64,000 bases of DNA from Oricola cellulosilytica (GCF_019966575.1 NZ_JAINFK010000003.1:322001-386000); one strand, 5' to 3'; positions 30,274-39,392 are shown, counted from the stretch's first letter. The notes: generated by a model from the letters alone, not told the origin. Translations and numbers: made by a program.

Positions 30274-30828
30274 ATGGCGCAGGACTTCATCGACGCGGAA
30301 TTCGTTACCTTGCAACGGGAAGAAGCGGACATGTCGGCTGGAAACGCGTCCAGTCGGGATACGGCCGCCACTCGACAGCGTCAGATGGGCGAGCAGATCA
30401 CCGTCCTGAAATCGTCGGCCCTGGGCAGCCGGCCTTCGCTCATGGCGGAAAGACTCTATCTGGCGACGGTGGTGACGGCTGCGCTGATCGCCTTTATTGC
30501 CGCCGGTGGTCATGTGCTGCTGAGGGGCGCACACTTCGCTGCAGACCCCTCCCTGACCCTGCGGATGGGAGCAGCCGGGGCGGACCCGCGAAGCGGTCGC
30601 GCTGTCACGATAAGCGCGACGATCAGCAATGCAGGCGCCAAAGCTCAAATCGTCCCCGACATCATTCTTGTTTTCGAAGCAATCGACGGTGGAGGCCGCC
30701 TTTCCTACAGACTCCCTCGTGGAGAAATGCTTGGAGCGGGCAAAAGTCTTGCCTTTACCGTCCGCATGCCGAAGAAACCGGGATACCGCGAGGCGCCCAG
30801 CCTGCGATTCGACACAAGCGGAGCGTAA
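30274..30828 (+). CDS. Hypothetical membrane protein, DUF3426-like C-terminal domain
   Basis: A 184-residue protein with one transmembrane helix (about residues 60-84) and a C-terminal beta-rich domain similar in outline to DUF3426. In related genomes the gene between ftsE and hpt usually encodes a larger protein starting with an MJ0042-type CxxC zinc ribbon. Here no CxxC pairs are found in the N-terminal 55 residues, so it is either a shortened member or a different protein. GGAG lies nine bases before the ATG. hpt follows immediately. Confidence 0.75.
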   Translation: MAQDFIDAEFVTLQREEADMSAGNASSRDTAATRQRQMGEQITVLKSSALGSRPSLMAERLYLATVVTAALIAFIAAGGHVLLRGAHFAADPSLTLRMGAAGADPRSGRAVTISATISNAGAKAQIVPDIILVFEAIDGGGRLSYRLPRGEMLGAGKSLAFTVRMPKKPGYREAPSLRFDTSGA

Positions 30829-30832
30829 CCCC

Positions 30833-31384
30833 ATGCCGGTTGTCCGGGGCAAGAAGATTGATGTTCTATATTCCGCGTCCACCATCGCGGCGCGCAATCT
30901 CGAGTTGGCGAAGGAAATTGCCGCGCGCGACTACACCGATCTGCTGGTGATTTCCGTGCTGAAGGGATCGTTCATCTTCTCGGCCGATCTCGTGCGCGCC
31001 ATGCATGATGCGGGGCTGGAACCGGGCGTCGAGTTCATCATGCTTTCGACCTATGGCAAAGGTACCGAGCCCGGCAAGGTGAATATTCTGCGTGATGTCG
31101 ACAGCGATGTGAGCGGGCGCGACGTGCTGCTGGTGGACGACATTCTGGAATCCGGGCGCACACTGACATTCGCGCGCGAACGCATGCTTGAACGCGGGGC
31201 GAAGAGCGTGAATGTCGCTGTTCTGCTCGACAAGTCCTCGCGTCGCCAGGCCGACACTCCTTTCCAGGCCGACTTCGTCGGCTTCGAGTGCCCGGATCAT
31301 TTCGTCGTCGGCTACGGAATGGATGTCGGACACGCCTTTCGCGAGCTACCGTTCGTCGGCGTCGTCACCGGAGACGCTGACTGA
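30833..31384 (+). CDS. hpt: Hypoxanthine phosphoribosyltransferase
   Basis: A 183-residue purine-salvage enzyme that makes IMP from hypoxanthine and PRPP. The PRPP motif VLLVDDILESGRT and the VLKGSFIFSADL catalytic-loop region are typical. ATG 30833 is chosen for the family-like start (MPVVRGKKIDVLYSA). The stop shares its bases with the start of the response regulator gene (TGATGG). Confidence 0.94.
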   Translation: MPVVRGKKIDVLYSASTIAARNLELAKEIAARDYTDLLVISVLKGSFIFSADLVRAMHDAGLEPGVEFIMLSTYGKGTEPGKVNILRDVDSDVSGRDVLLVDDILESGRTLTFARERMLERGAKSVNVAVLLDKSSRRQADTPFQADFVGFECPDHFVVGYGMDVGHAFRELPFVGVVTGDAD

Positions 31385-31749
31385 TGGCCCGGATCCTGAT
31401 TGTCGAGGATGACGATTCCGTTCGCAACTTCACCGCCCGTGCTCTCCAGATCGACGGACACGCCGTCGATCAGGCCGAAGATGGCGATATAGGTCTGCAG
31501 AAGGTTCTCGAAGACGACGGTGCCTACGACCTCGTCCTCTCGGACATACGCATGCCGGCGATGGACGGCATCGAGATGGCCAAGGAAATCGTCAAGGATC
31601 TCCCGGACCTGAAAATCCTGTTAATGACCGGTTTCGCCGAACAACGCGAACGGGCCCGCGACATTTCAAAGATCATCGTCGATGTGGTGCAGAAGCCATT
31701 CACGCTGGCTGACATTCGACAGGCCGTGAACCGCGCTCTCGGGTCCTAG
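31384..31749 (+). CDS. CpdR-like single-domain response regulator
   Basis: A 121-residue receiver domain with no output domain. The acidic pocket EDD (8-10), the phosphoacceptor Asp54 in LVLSDIRMPAMDG, the conserved Thr in LLMTGFA and Lys in VQKPF are present. Single-domain receivers of this form include CpdR, which guides ClpXP proteolysis of cell-cycle factors in alphaproteobacteria; whether this protein is that CpdR or a second paralogue cannot be told from sequence. It starts within the hpt stop codon. Confidence 0.88.
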   Translation: MARILIVEDDDSVRNFTARALQIDGHAVDQAEDGDIGLQKVLEDDGAYDLVLSDIRMPAMDGIEMAKEIVKDLPDLKILLMTGFAEQRERARDISKIIVDVVQKPFTLADIRQAVNRALGS

Positions 31750-31755
31750 AGCCAG

Positions 31756-34299
31756 TCAGTTCAACTCAAGCAGACGCTCCAGATACTCTTTCTCGAGTTG
31801 CGGCGAGAGCGCGTTGCCGAGACGCCGCCGGATGGCTTCGAGGATTTCGCGTGCCCTGCGGATGTCGATTTCGTCCGGCACTTCGACCGATTCGCCGAAA
31901 TCCGGTCCTGCGGATCGCTGCGGTCGCCCTAGCGGATCGCGGTCTATGCCATTTCGGTTGCCGCCCGGTTCGGATGCGCCAGTGCCGCCATCCATGGCCT
32001 GCTGCATCTGTTGCATCATCGAATTGGCGCCCTGGCGCAGGGCTTCCATCGCCTCTCCCTGATCGGAAAACGCACCTTCGCCGTCGCCTTCCTGAAGCGC
32101 CTCGCCCGCTTCGCCCATCGCCCGGCCAGCGTCGCCAAACTCCTCACCCGGATTGATCCCCATGCCGCGCAGTCCGTCCATGAACCGGTCGAGCCGCTCG
32201 CGAAGAGTCTGCTGACCGGGCGCGAGCCCTTGCAACCCGCGCTGTCCGTTCTGGCCGAATTGCTGGCCCTGCTGGCCGCCTTGGCCTTCCTGCCCCTGCT
32301 GGCCTTCACCCGTCTGGCCTTGCTCTCCCTGCTGGCTCTCGCCGTTGCGGCGGTTTTGACGATAGGTTTCGTTCATTAATTCCTGCTGGCGGCGAAGAAT
32401 TTCGCCAAGCTCGTTCATCTGCTGCTGCGCACGGTTCTGACCGTCGCCCTGCTGCTGGTTGTGCCGGCCCATCTGCAGGTTGTTCATCATGTCCTGCAGT
32501 TGTGACAGCATCTCTTGCGCCTGCTCGCGCGCGCCTGACTTCGCCAGTTCCTCGATCTTGTCGAGCATCTCCTGCAGGCTCTGCATGTCCAGCTCCTGGG
32601 CCGCTCCCTCCGGTATTTGTTCGGCGAGGTCCGGATTGTTCTCCATCTGACGGGCAAGTTCGCGCAAATATTCCTGCATCGCTTCGCGCAGTTCTGCCAT
32701 CAATTCTTCGATCTGCTCGTCGGAAGCTCCATTCTCCAGAGCATCCTGAAGCGCTTGCTGCGCCTCCCGCATCCTGCGTTCGGCATCGCTGAGATTGCCG
32801 TCCTCGATCGTCCGGGCAAACTCCCAGAGATAGTCGACCACGCCCCTCAATGCTTCGTCGTTTCCGTAGGCGGTCATCAGCCGCGCCCGTGCGGTCACCA
32901 GGCCGAGAAAATGTCCGGCATCTTTGATGGTTTCCTCCGGATAGAGTGTCAGCACGTCGATCACGTCGACGATTTTGGGCACGCTGTTGGCGTCAAGGGC
33001 GAGACTGCGCCGCTGCTCGATGATGGCGCGTGCGAGCGGGTTCGAGAACGGCCGTCCCGGCAAGACGAGCGTCTTGGTGGCGCTGCGTCCGATTTGGCCC
33101 CGGTCATCTTCCGCCTCAAGCGTCAGCTCGACGCGGGCACCCGCCCAAGGATGCTCGCTCAGGTCCGCCATCGTCTTGGCTACACCGTTGTCGGAAGACC
33201 TGCGCGGCAGGGACAGGGGCAGTTCGGGCGCTTCGTAAAGCGGATGGGCAGCATCCGGCTGATCGTCGGCGAGCGCGATGATGCCACGAGCGGCGCTCAC
33301 CCGATGGTCGTCGGTAGCCATGTATTCGACCGTCATCGTGCCGTTTACCGCGCGGGACGGATCGTCTTGGAACGCGATCGACGGAGGATCGTCTGGCGTG
33401 ACCTCGAATCGCCACGATCGCAATGGACCGGTCCCCTCCGAAATAGCCAGTTCGCCGGACTCCTCGAGCGCCACCTCAAAGCGCCGCGAGGCCGTCGGTA
33501 CCGACGCATCGCCGCCGCCCTCCGCCATTCGCAACGGCAACTCCGGCTGAGGCCATGTAACAGTCTCCCGTCCGGAACCGCCGGCGATCCGCACGACAGC
33601 AAGGCTGCCTTCTGGCACCGTGACCGTCGATTTGATGGCATTCTGCTCGGACGTCAGGAAAATCGGAGCCAGACCGGTATAGGGCGGCGGCGTGACCCAG
33701 GCATCGATGCGGGCAGGGATCACCTCGCCGGCGTTGTGGGCGCGGAATGCGTCTCCAAGCGAGCCGCCCGATATCCCAAAGGAATAGGCAAAAGCGGTTA
33801 CCATGAGCAGCGCGACAAATGCGCGAAGGGCATAGGGGTCGCGCGCCGGAATGTCAGTGCGAGCGCCTGCCTCTTCGACCGACGAGACGCTCTCCGCCAT
33901 CCGGCGCTGATGCTCGCGCCACAAGGCGGCGGCAAACGCGTCGCTGTCTCCCGAGGGTCGGTCATCCTGTGTGGTTATCGGGGCATGGGCCAGGAGATTG
34001 GCCTGCTCCAGTCGCCGGTCAATCGCACGGCGATCGGCAGTTCTCAGGGACCGCAATGGCCAAAGACTCGCCAGAGCGGCAAGCGCGAATGCCGCGACCA
34101 TCCCCAGGCGCAACGCATCCGGAACGGCCCTGAACGCGCCGAACCAGGAGAGAGTCGCGAAGAGCGAGAGCACTGCCGCGAGCGGCAGAATACGCGGCAA
34201 TAACCGTTCCGCGACGATCGCGATTGAGGTCGCGAATCGCGCAAACCTCAATTTACGCGACAGGTCGGGAGAATTTTTTGGGTCTGTATCGGCAGCCAT
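31756..34299 (-). CDS. TIGR02302 family large membrane protein
   Basis: An 847-residue protein with two or three N-terminal helices (residues about 35-75 and 160-180), a long periplasmic region, and a C-terminal part that is rich in Gln, Glu and Gly (for example GEQGQTGEGQQGQEGQGGQQ) with coiled-coil stretches such as QALQDALENGASDEQIEELM. It matches TIGR02302-type proteins of Hyphomicrobiales by length, helix order and the QG-rich tail. Function unknown. Convergent with the receiver gene, ends close together. Confidence 0.87.
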   Translation of the reverse strand: MAADTDPKNSPDLSRKLRFARFATSIAIVAERLLPRILPLAAVLSLFATLSWFGAFRAVPDALRLGMVAAFALAALASLWPLRSLRTADRRAIDRRLEQANLLAHAPITTQDDRPSGDSDAFAAALWREHQRRMAESVSSVEEAGARTDIPARDPYALRAFVALLMVTAFAYSFGISGGSLGDAFRAHNAGEVIPARIDAWVTPPPYTGLAPIFLTSEQNAIKSTVTVPEGSLAVVRIAGGSGRETVTWPQPELPLRMAEGGGDASVPTASRRFEVALEESGELAISEGTGPLRSWRFEVTPDDPPSIAFQDDPSRAVNGTMTVEYMATDDHRVSAARGIIALADDQPDAAHPLYEAPELPLSLPRRSSDNGVAKTMADLSEHPWAGARVELTLEAEDDRGQIGRSATKTLVLPGRPFSNPLARAIIEQRRSLALDANSVPKIVDVIDVLTLYPEETIKDAGHFLGLVTARARLMTAYGNDEALRGVVDYLWEFARTIEDGNLSDAERRMREAQQALQDALENGASDEQIEELMAELREAMQEYLRELARQMENNPDLAEQIPEGAAQELDMQSLQEMLDKIEELAKSGAREQAQEMLSQLQDMMNNLQMGRHNQQQGDGQNRAQQQMNELGEILRRQQELMNETYRQNRRNGESQQGEQGQTGEGQQGQEGQGGQQGQQFGQNGQRGLQGLAPGQQTLRERLDRFMDGLRGMGINPGEEFGDAGRAMGEAGEALQEGDGEGAFSDQGEAMEALRQGANSMMQQMQQAMDGGTGASEPGGNRNGIDRDPLGRPQRSAGPDFGESVEVPDEIDIRRAREILEAIRRRLGNALSPQLEKEYLERLLELN

Positions 34300-34407
34300 G
34301 AGCCTCTCGTCTCCGTAACAGAGAGTAGCATTCTTCGTGGCGAAGACGAGGCATAAACGCGCAAAAGCCCCTCACAGCTTTGTTAGACGATGAAGCCCTG
34401 CGAGGGC

Positions 34408-35673
34408 CTAGAGCCAAGGGGGAACGCTGTCCAGCCCGATCAAATCCTCGTAGGTGGGACGCGGCCGGGCCACATAGAAGCGGTCGCCTCTAACAATGAC
34501 TTCCGGCACGAGAAGTCGCGAATTATAGGTGCCCGACTGGACGGCCCCATATGCGCCGGCCGATCCGATGGCGACGAGGTCGCCTCCCTCAAGCCGCGCC
34601 ATTTCGCGTTCTTTAGCGAGAAAATCACCCGATTCGCAGACCGGCCCCACGATATCGGCCGTCACGCGCGGCGCGCCTTCGCCGGGTAGGTTGACCGGTC
34701 GAATGTCGTGCCAAGCGTCGTACAGCGTCGGACGAATGAGGTCATTCATCGCCGCGTCGACGATCACGAAATTGCGTGCTTCGGCGTCTTTCACGTAGAG
34801 GACGGTGGTGACGAGAATGCCGGCATTGCCGACAATCAGGCGTCCGGGCTCGAAAATCGCCTTCAGGCCGAGCGGCCGGACGTGCTTCTTGACGATTTCG
34901 CCATAGGCGTCGGGGAGCGGCGGCGGCGCATTGTCGGTGCGATAGGGGATGCCGAGACCTCCTCCGAGATCGACATGTTCGATCGAATGCCCATCGGCGC
35001 GCAACTGCCCGACCAGTTCGGTCAGCAATGCGAAGGCATCGTCGAAGGGTTGCAACTCGGTGATCTGGCTGCCGATATGCATGTCGATGCCGATGACCCG
35101 GATGTGGGGCAGTTCCGCGGCGCGGCGATAGACGTCGCGGGCGCGCGTCCACGAGATGCCGAACTTGTCGTCCTTCTTGCCGGTGGAAATCTTGTGATGC
35201 GTCTTCGCGTCGACATCCGGATTGATGCGCAGCGACACCGGCGCCTCCCTGCCGGCGGCGGTTGCCCGGGCCGACAGCGCCTCCAGTTCGGGTTCGGATT
35301 CGACATTGAAGCAGTGAATGCCCTCGGCCAGCGCGAAATCCATCTCGCGCGCGGTCTTGCCGACGCCCGAGAACATGATCTTCCCCGGCGGGATGCCAGC
35401 AGAAAGCGCGCGGCGCAACTCGCCCTCCGACACGACATCGGCGCCCGAGCCGAGTCGTGCCAGAGTGGTCAGGACCGCCTGGTTCGAATTCGCCTTCATC
35501 GCATAGCAGACGAGCGAATCGATATCGGCAAATGCTTCCGAGAAGACGCGGTAATGGCGTTCGAGCGTCGCCGTCGAATAGCAATAGAAGGGTGTCCCGA
35601 CCTCTGCCGCAATATCGGCGACGGGCACGTCCTCGGCGTGGAGCACGCCTTCGCGATATTCGAAATGATTCAC
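34408..35673 (-). CDS. lysA: Diaminopimelate decarboxylase
   Basis: A 421-residue PLP-dependent alanine-racemase-fold decarboxylase, the last step of lysine synthesis. The PLP lysine context CYAMKANSN, the glycine-rich DLGGGLGIPY and the CESGDFLAKER segment are all present. The following (upstream) small lipoprotein and argH are on the same strand, a familiar argH-lptM-lysA order. Confidence 0.96.
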   Translation of the reverse strand: MNHFEYREGVLHAEDVPVADIAAEVGTPFYCYSTATLERHYRVFSEAFADIDSLVCYAMKANSNQAVLTTLARLGSGADVVSEGELRRALSAGIPPGKIMFSGVGKTAREMDFALAEGIHCFNVESEPELEALSARATAAGREAPVSLRINPDVDAKTHHKISTGKKDDKFGISWTRARDVYRRAAELPHIRVIGIDMHIGSQITELQPFDDAFALLTELVGQLRADGHSIEHVDLGGGLGIPYRTDNAPPPLPDAYGEIVKKHVRPLGLKAIFEPGRLIVGNAGILVTTVLYVKDAEARNFVIVDAAMNDLIRPTLYDAWHDIRPVNLPGEGAPRVTADIVGPVCESGDFLAKEREMARLEGGDLVAIGSAGAYGAVQSGTYNSRLLVPEVIVRGDRFYVARPRPTYEDLIGLDSVPPWL

Positions 35674-35694
35674 GGCATCACCTGATGGGAAGGC

Positions 35695-35871
35695 TCAGAG
35701 CAGCGCGTCGAGAATGAACGGCCTGTCCTCCACCGGCGTTTCCTCGGCAGTGGCCGGCGTGGATGTTGCGCTGGCCGGGGGCGGCTCGAGCGGACCCGCC
35801 CTTCCGCAGGCGGCGATACCCAGGGCGACAAGCGCGAAAAGGACGAAGCGTTTCGTTTCGAAAAGACCCAT
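35695..35871 (-). CDS. lptM: LptM-like small lipoprotein
   Basis: A 58-residue lipoprotein lying between argH and lysA. A signal segment ends in the lipobox LGIAAC (Cys at about residue 22), followed by a proline- and threonine-rich tail (GPLEPPPAS ... PFILDALL). This is the position and shape of LptM (YifL), which in E. coli assists the LPS transporter LptD-LptE. The start ATG at 35871 follows a GGGAAC-type weak site; the reading frame is complete to the stop at 35695. The LptM function here is inferred from position and form. Confidence 0.78.
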   Translation of the reverse strand: MGLFETKRFVLFALVALGIAACGRAGPLEPPPASATSTPATAEETPVEDRPFILDALL

Positions 35872-35960
35872 GGCGGCGTTCCCGTTGACCTTTCATCGGC
35901 GGCGCTGACGGACAAGTTCCTAGCGCGCATGAACAGGAATGAACAGTCCCGGCGGGGTCG

Positions 35961-37382
35961 CTATTTCGCGTTGCCGGACGCCCCAAGCCTTTTCTTCCAG
36001 AAGCGGATCTGCCGGCGCACTTCCTGCGGCGCGGTGCCGCCGAAGCTCTTTCGGCTTGCGGCCGATTTTTCGACCGTCAGGACGCCAAACACCGAATCGG
36101 TAATGCGCGGATGGATCGACTGGAGATCTTCGAGCGTCAGCTTTTCCAGCGCAACGCCCTTTTCCACCGCCACCGCCACCGCGCGACCGGTGACATGATG
36201 GGCCTCGCGGAACGGAATGCCGAGTTCGCGAACCAGCCAGTCGGCGAGATCGGTGGCCGTCGAATAGCCGGACCCCGCGGCCTTCTTCATCGCCTTGGCG
36301 TTGACGGTCAGGTCGCCGACCATGCCCGTCATTGCGGCAAGCGCGAGCTCCAGCGACTCGGAGGCGTCGAAGACGGCTTCCTTGTCTTCCTGCATGTCCT
36401 TCGAATAGGCGAGCGGCAGCCCCTTCATGACAGTCAGCAGCGCGATCAGGTCGCCATTGATCCGGCCGGTCTTGGCGCGAACCAGTTCGGCGGCGTCCGG
36501 GTTCTTCTTTTGCGGCATGATCGACGAGCCGGTCGAGAACGCGTCGGACAACGTCACGAAACCGAATTGCGGCGTCGACCAGATGACGATTTCCTCGGCG
36601 AGCCGGGACAGATGCGTCGCGCAGATCGAGGCGGCAGCCATGTATTCAAGCGCGAAATCCCGGTCGGAAACCGTATCGATCGAGTTGCGCGTCGGCCCCG
36701 TGAAGCCGAGCGCCGATGCGGTCTGGCTCCGGTCGATCGGAAATCCCGTGCCGGCAAGCGCCGCAGCGCCGAGCGGGCATTCGTTCATGCGGGCAAGACA
36801 ATCCTCCATCCGCGACAAATCGCGCCCGAACATCTCGACATAAGCCATGCAGTGATGGCCGAAGGTCACCGGCTGTGCGGTCTGCAAATGGGTGAATCCG
36901 GGCATCACGGTCTTGGCGTGTTCTTCGGCGCGTGCCAGAAACGCGGCAATCAGCGATTGCAGCAACCCGACCGCCTTCTCGGTCTCGCCGCGCGCCCACA
37001 TCCGGAAGTCGAGGGCGACTTGGTCGTTGCGGGAGCGGGCGGTGTGCAACCGGCCCGCCGCAGGTCCGATCAACTCCGACAGTCTCGCCTCGACATTCAT
37101 GTGAATGTCCTCCAGCTTGCGCGAGAAGTTGAAATCGCCAGCCTCGATTTCTGAACGGATCGTGTTCAGTCCGTGAATGATCTTGTCGCGGTCACCGGCG
37201 GAAATTATGTCACAGTCGGCAAGCATGGTGGCATGGGCTATAGAGCCTTCGATATCCTGCCGGTAAAGCTTGCGGTCGTAGCCGATGGACGCGTTGATCT
37301 CTTCCATGATCGCGGCGGGACCGGAGGCGAAACGCCCGCCCCACATCTGGTTGGAGCCCTTGGTCTTGGAATCGTCGGACAT
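35961..37382 (-). CDS. argH: Argininosuccinate lyase
   Basis: A 473-residue enzyme of arginine synthesis that splits argininosuccinate into arginine and fumarate. The fumarase-superfamily signature [12 protein letters not shown] and the [15 protein letters not shown] segment are present. Its ATG (37382-37380) overlaps the ATG of divergent tlpA (37381-37383). A later in-frame Met (residue 13, 37346) is possible if the overlap is not used. Confidence 0.96.
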   Translation of the reverse strand: MSDDSKTKGSNQMWGGRFASGPAAIMEEINASIGYDRKLYRQDIEGSIAHATMLADCDIISAGDRDKIIHGLNTIRSEIEAGDFNFSRKLEDIHMNVEARLSELIGPAAGRLHTARSRNDQVALDFRMWARGETEKAVGLLQSLIAAFLARAEEHAKTVMPGFTHLQTAQPVTFGHHCMAYVEMFGRDLSRMEDCLARMNECPLGAAALAGTGFPIDRSQTASALGFTGPTRNSIDTVSDRDFALEYMAAASICATHLSRLAEEIVIWSTPQFGFVTLSDAFSTGSSIMPQKKNPDAAELVRAKTGRINGDLIALLTVMKGLPLAYSKDMQEDKEAVFDASESLELALAAMTGMVGDLTVNAKAMKKAAGSGYSTATDLADWLVRELGIPFREAHHVTGRAVAVAVEKGVALEKLTLEDLQSIHPRITDSVFGVLTVEKSAASRKSFGGTAPQEVRRQIRFWKKRLGASGNAK

Positions 37383-38061
37383 GAAAGAACAAACCCCGGA
37401 AAAAACTCATGGCCAGCCGCGCCGCTTTTCGGCAGGAGCGATCGCGGCCGTGGCAATTGGCTTGGTAGCCGCGCTCGGCGCCGCCGGGATATACGTCACC
37501 GGCGCGCTTTCTGGCAATGGCACCACCTCCGGCAGCGCATGTGCCGCTGCGATCGCCGAGGGGAAAGCGCTGAAACCCCTCATGGCAGGCGATGTCGCCG
37601 CGATGGCGAAACGCAGCCAGGCGAACGATCTTTCTGGCCTGGGTTTCAATGACGGCAGCGGGACGGCGATGACCCTTGCCGATACCGGGGCCACGACCCG
37701 GCTCGTCAATCTGTGGGCGACCTGGTGCGCCCCGTGCCGCGAGGAAATGCCAGCGCTCGACAGGCTGCAGGCGGAGATGGGCGGGGAAGAATTCGAGGTG
37801 GTTGCGATCTCGGTCGATGGTGGCTCGGACGCCAAGCCCCGCAAGTTCTTCGAGGAAATCGGGATCGAGCACCTCGCCTTCTATCACGATCCGACGATAG
37901 GGGTGTTCAACGAACTGAAGAAGGAGAGTCTTGCGTTCGGTCTTCCGGTGACACTGCTGGTCGATGAATCAAACTGCGTGATCGCCAACATGAACGGTCC
38001 GGCGGACTGGGCGAGCCCGGACGCATTCCGTCTGATCGAGGCCGCGATAGCGAAGAACTGA
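37381..38061 (+). CDS. tlpA: TlpA-like thiol:disulfide oxidoreductase
   Basis: A 226-residue protein with one N-terminal membrane anchor (about residues 18-41) and a periplasmic thioredoxin domain carrying the active site WCAPC (in [20 protein letters not shown]), the arrangement of TlpA, which reduces cysteines for cytochrome oxidase assembly. The length and order of parts match rhizobial TlpA. The start ATG overlaps the ATG of divergent argH. Confidence 0.92.
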   Translation: MKEQTPEKTHGQPRRFSAGAIAAVAIGLVAALGAAGIYVTGALSGNGTTSGSACAAAIAEGKALKPLMAGDVAAMAKRSQANDLSGLGFNDGSGTAMTLADTGATTRLVNLWATWCAPCREEMPALDRLQAEMGGEEFEVVAISVDGGSDAKPRKFFEEIGIEHLAFYHDPTIGVFNELKKESLAFGLPVTLLVDESNCVIANMNGPADWASPDAFRLIEAAIAKN

Positions 38062-38070
38062 CCTCCGGTC

Positions 38071-38748
38071 TCAGCCGAGGAATGCCCGCATGTGAAACGC
38101 CGCCATCTCGTCGGGCTGGTTGAAATCCGTGCCGACCGGGCATGCCCGCCGCGCGAGGCAACCGCGATGACAAGACGCGTCCGGATTCGCCGCCAGGTAG
38201 CCGCGGCACAGCGGCACGTCATATCCTGAAAGAGAAAGAGCCCCGGCAGGACAGGTGGTAATGCATGGCTTTTTCGTGCACGAGGTGCACGGACCGGGGA
38301 GCGCCTGCGCAGCGAAGGTTCCGGACCGGTCGGTCGAAATGAACGCCGCACGGAAACCCGCCCAGGGGCCGTACCGGTGATGCGCCAAGAGTCCCATCGG
38401 GGACGGAGAAAAGCCTCCCGCCTTCCGGGCCCATTCGGCGAAGGGAAACCAGGGCGCTCCATCGAAGGGAAAGAGAGCGCCGAGAGAGAATTCGTGCGCC
38501 ACCTCCAGAAGCACCCGCCTCGTGTAACGGTCGAGCGGATCGGCCACCCCGTCCCGTGCTTCCGGCGCTTGCTGAAACGCAGTCCACATCGCGGCGCCTG
38601 CGTTTCCGATCACGAGAAGCGTACGCGCCGGCCGCCCGCATTCAAGGTCTGGGACGCTATCTGCGGGCTCCGGATGGAACCCGCCGAACGCGAGAAAGCC
38701 GCCAGTCCAAAGCCGTTTTCCGAAGCGTGTCGCGGTTCGAATATCCAT
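38071..38748 (-). CDS. 4Fe-4S ferredoxin-type protein (QueG-like C-terminal cluster)
   Basis: A 225-residue protein with an N-terminal region of unknown fold (residues 1-140) and a C-terminal double 4Fe-4S motif: CTSCTKKPCITTCP and CRGYLA...CHRGC. It looks like a shortened relative of proteins such as QueG, but no cobalamin-binding part is recognised, so the function is unknown. ATG 38748 is preferred because the family-like GGFLAFGGF segment follows at the right distance; a GTG six codons upstream is also open. Confidence 0.8.
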   Translation of the reverse strand: MDIRTATRFGKRLWTGGFLAFGGFHPEPADSVPDLECGRPARTLLVIGNAGAAMWTAFQQAPEARDGVADPLDRYTRRVLLEVAHEFSLGALFPFDGAPWFPFAEWARKAGGFSPSPMGLLAHHRYGPWAGFRAAFISTDRSGTFAAQALPGPCTSCTKKPCITTCPAGALSLSGYDVPLCRGYLAANPDASCHRGCLARRACPVGTDFNQPDEMAAFHMRAFLG

Positions 38749-38872
38749 GGCGCGAACATGTATCACCCCATGCCCGGAGTGCCAGCAGGATTACGACGCC
38801 ACGCGCTACGAGCCGAAATCCATTAACCTTTCGGATCGAAACGCCGTCCAAAAAACCGCGATGAATCGCTAA
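38747..38872 (+). CDS. Possible 41-residue cysteine-rich small protein (candidate)
   Basis: A short open frame that reads MARTCITPCPECQQDYDATR and then continues to residue 41 with stop at 38870-38872. It contains a CxxxCPxC cluster and an ordinary protein-like composition. It starts within the same CCATGG as the divergent ferredoxin gene. No clear ribosome site is seen upstream because the region is the antisense of that gene. This is a weak candidate and may be chance. Confidence 0.2.
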   Translation: MARTCITPCPECQQDYDATRYEPKSINLSDRNAVQKTAMNR

Positions 38873-38897
38873 AGTTGTATCTCCTGACGTTTCGTGA

Positions 38898-38980
38898 CCC
38901 CATATCTGGTGGAGAACAAAACCAGAAACCTGACAGATCGGTGATTCGTCGCCGATTCGTTCCGCCTCGGTTCCGGAAGT
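38898..38980. repeat. Imperfect direct repeat, copy A
   Basis: About 80 bases. Two blocks are highly conserved with copy B at the same internal spacing: 38900-38918 (17 of 19 bases equal, containing GGAGAACA) and 38943-38963 (20 of 21, two GATTCG units). The middle 24 bases differ. Confidence 0.8.
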
Positions 38981-39170
38981 TAACGAGATCTGTGCTTTTC
39001 GTTAGTGCTCATGGTTAACCGAAGGTTTCTATTGCGCTTAGAATTCAAGAGGTTGCCTTCGACCGGTCGCTGAGATCGGCGAACCGCGGGCAAACCTTAA
39101 CGCGGCCGCGTCATTGCTGCTCGAACATCCAATCGTTGAATCAGCAAGTGGTGTCACCGCACGCACACGA

Positions 39171-39255
39171 CACCACATCTTGTGGAGAACAGAGGTGCAA
39201 CCTATGAGAGTCACCGATTCGTCTCCGATTCGTTCCAGACTCGTTCTGGTTGTTA
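39171..39255. repeat. Imperfect direct repeat, copy B
   Basis: Copy B of the repeat, exactly 273 bases downstream of copy A in both conserved blocks: 39173-39191 and 39216-39236. It includes TGTGGAGAA and a GATTCGTCTCCGATTCGTTCC core holding two GANTC sites eleven bases apart. Confidence 0.8.
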
Positions 39256-39392
39256 AAAGATGCAACCGCAAGGCGGTAGAAGCGCTGCATTTTCGCGTTA
39301 TTTTCGCCCTTTAATTGCCGTCCAGACCCATTAAGTCCCTCCTGACGGCAACTTGCCGCATATCCCTCCGCAGACTGCCGGATTCGAATTCA

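Larger units (their letters stand above)
38769..39392. other. Gene-free region before mgpS
   Basis: About 620 bases with no gene except the weak candidate at 38747-38872. It holds an imperfect direct repeat with exact 273-base offset (copies at 38898-38980 and 39171-39255), seven GANTC sites (the CcrM methyltransferase target), several TTAAC half-sites like those bound by CtrA, and a TGTGGAGAA sequence one base away from a DnaA box. It is A+T-richer than flanking genes. No tRNA or known RNA was recognised. Confidence 0.6.

Noticed and set aside
38898-39255. CRISPR array or chromosomal origin
   Set aside because: Only two diverged copies 273 bases apart, no spacers and no cas genes; only one degenerate DnaA-like box, and the expected origin neighbours are absent.
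39114-39314. A 66-codon plus-strand open frame across repeat copy B
   Set aside because: It runs through the repeat with no ribosome site, and its residues follow the repeat rather than protein-like composition. The region is better explained as regulatory.
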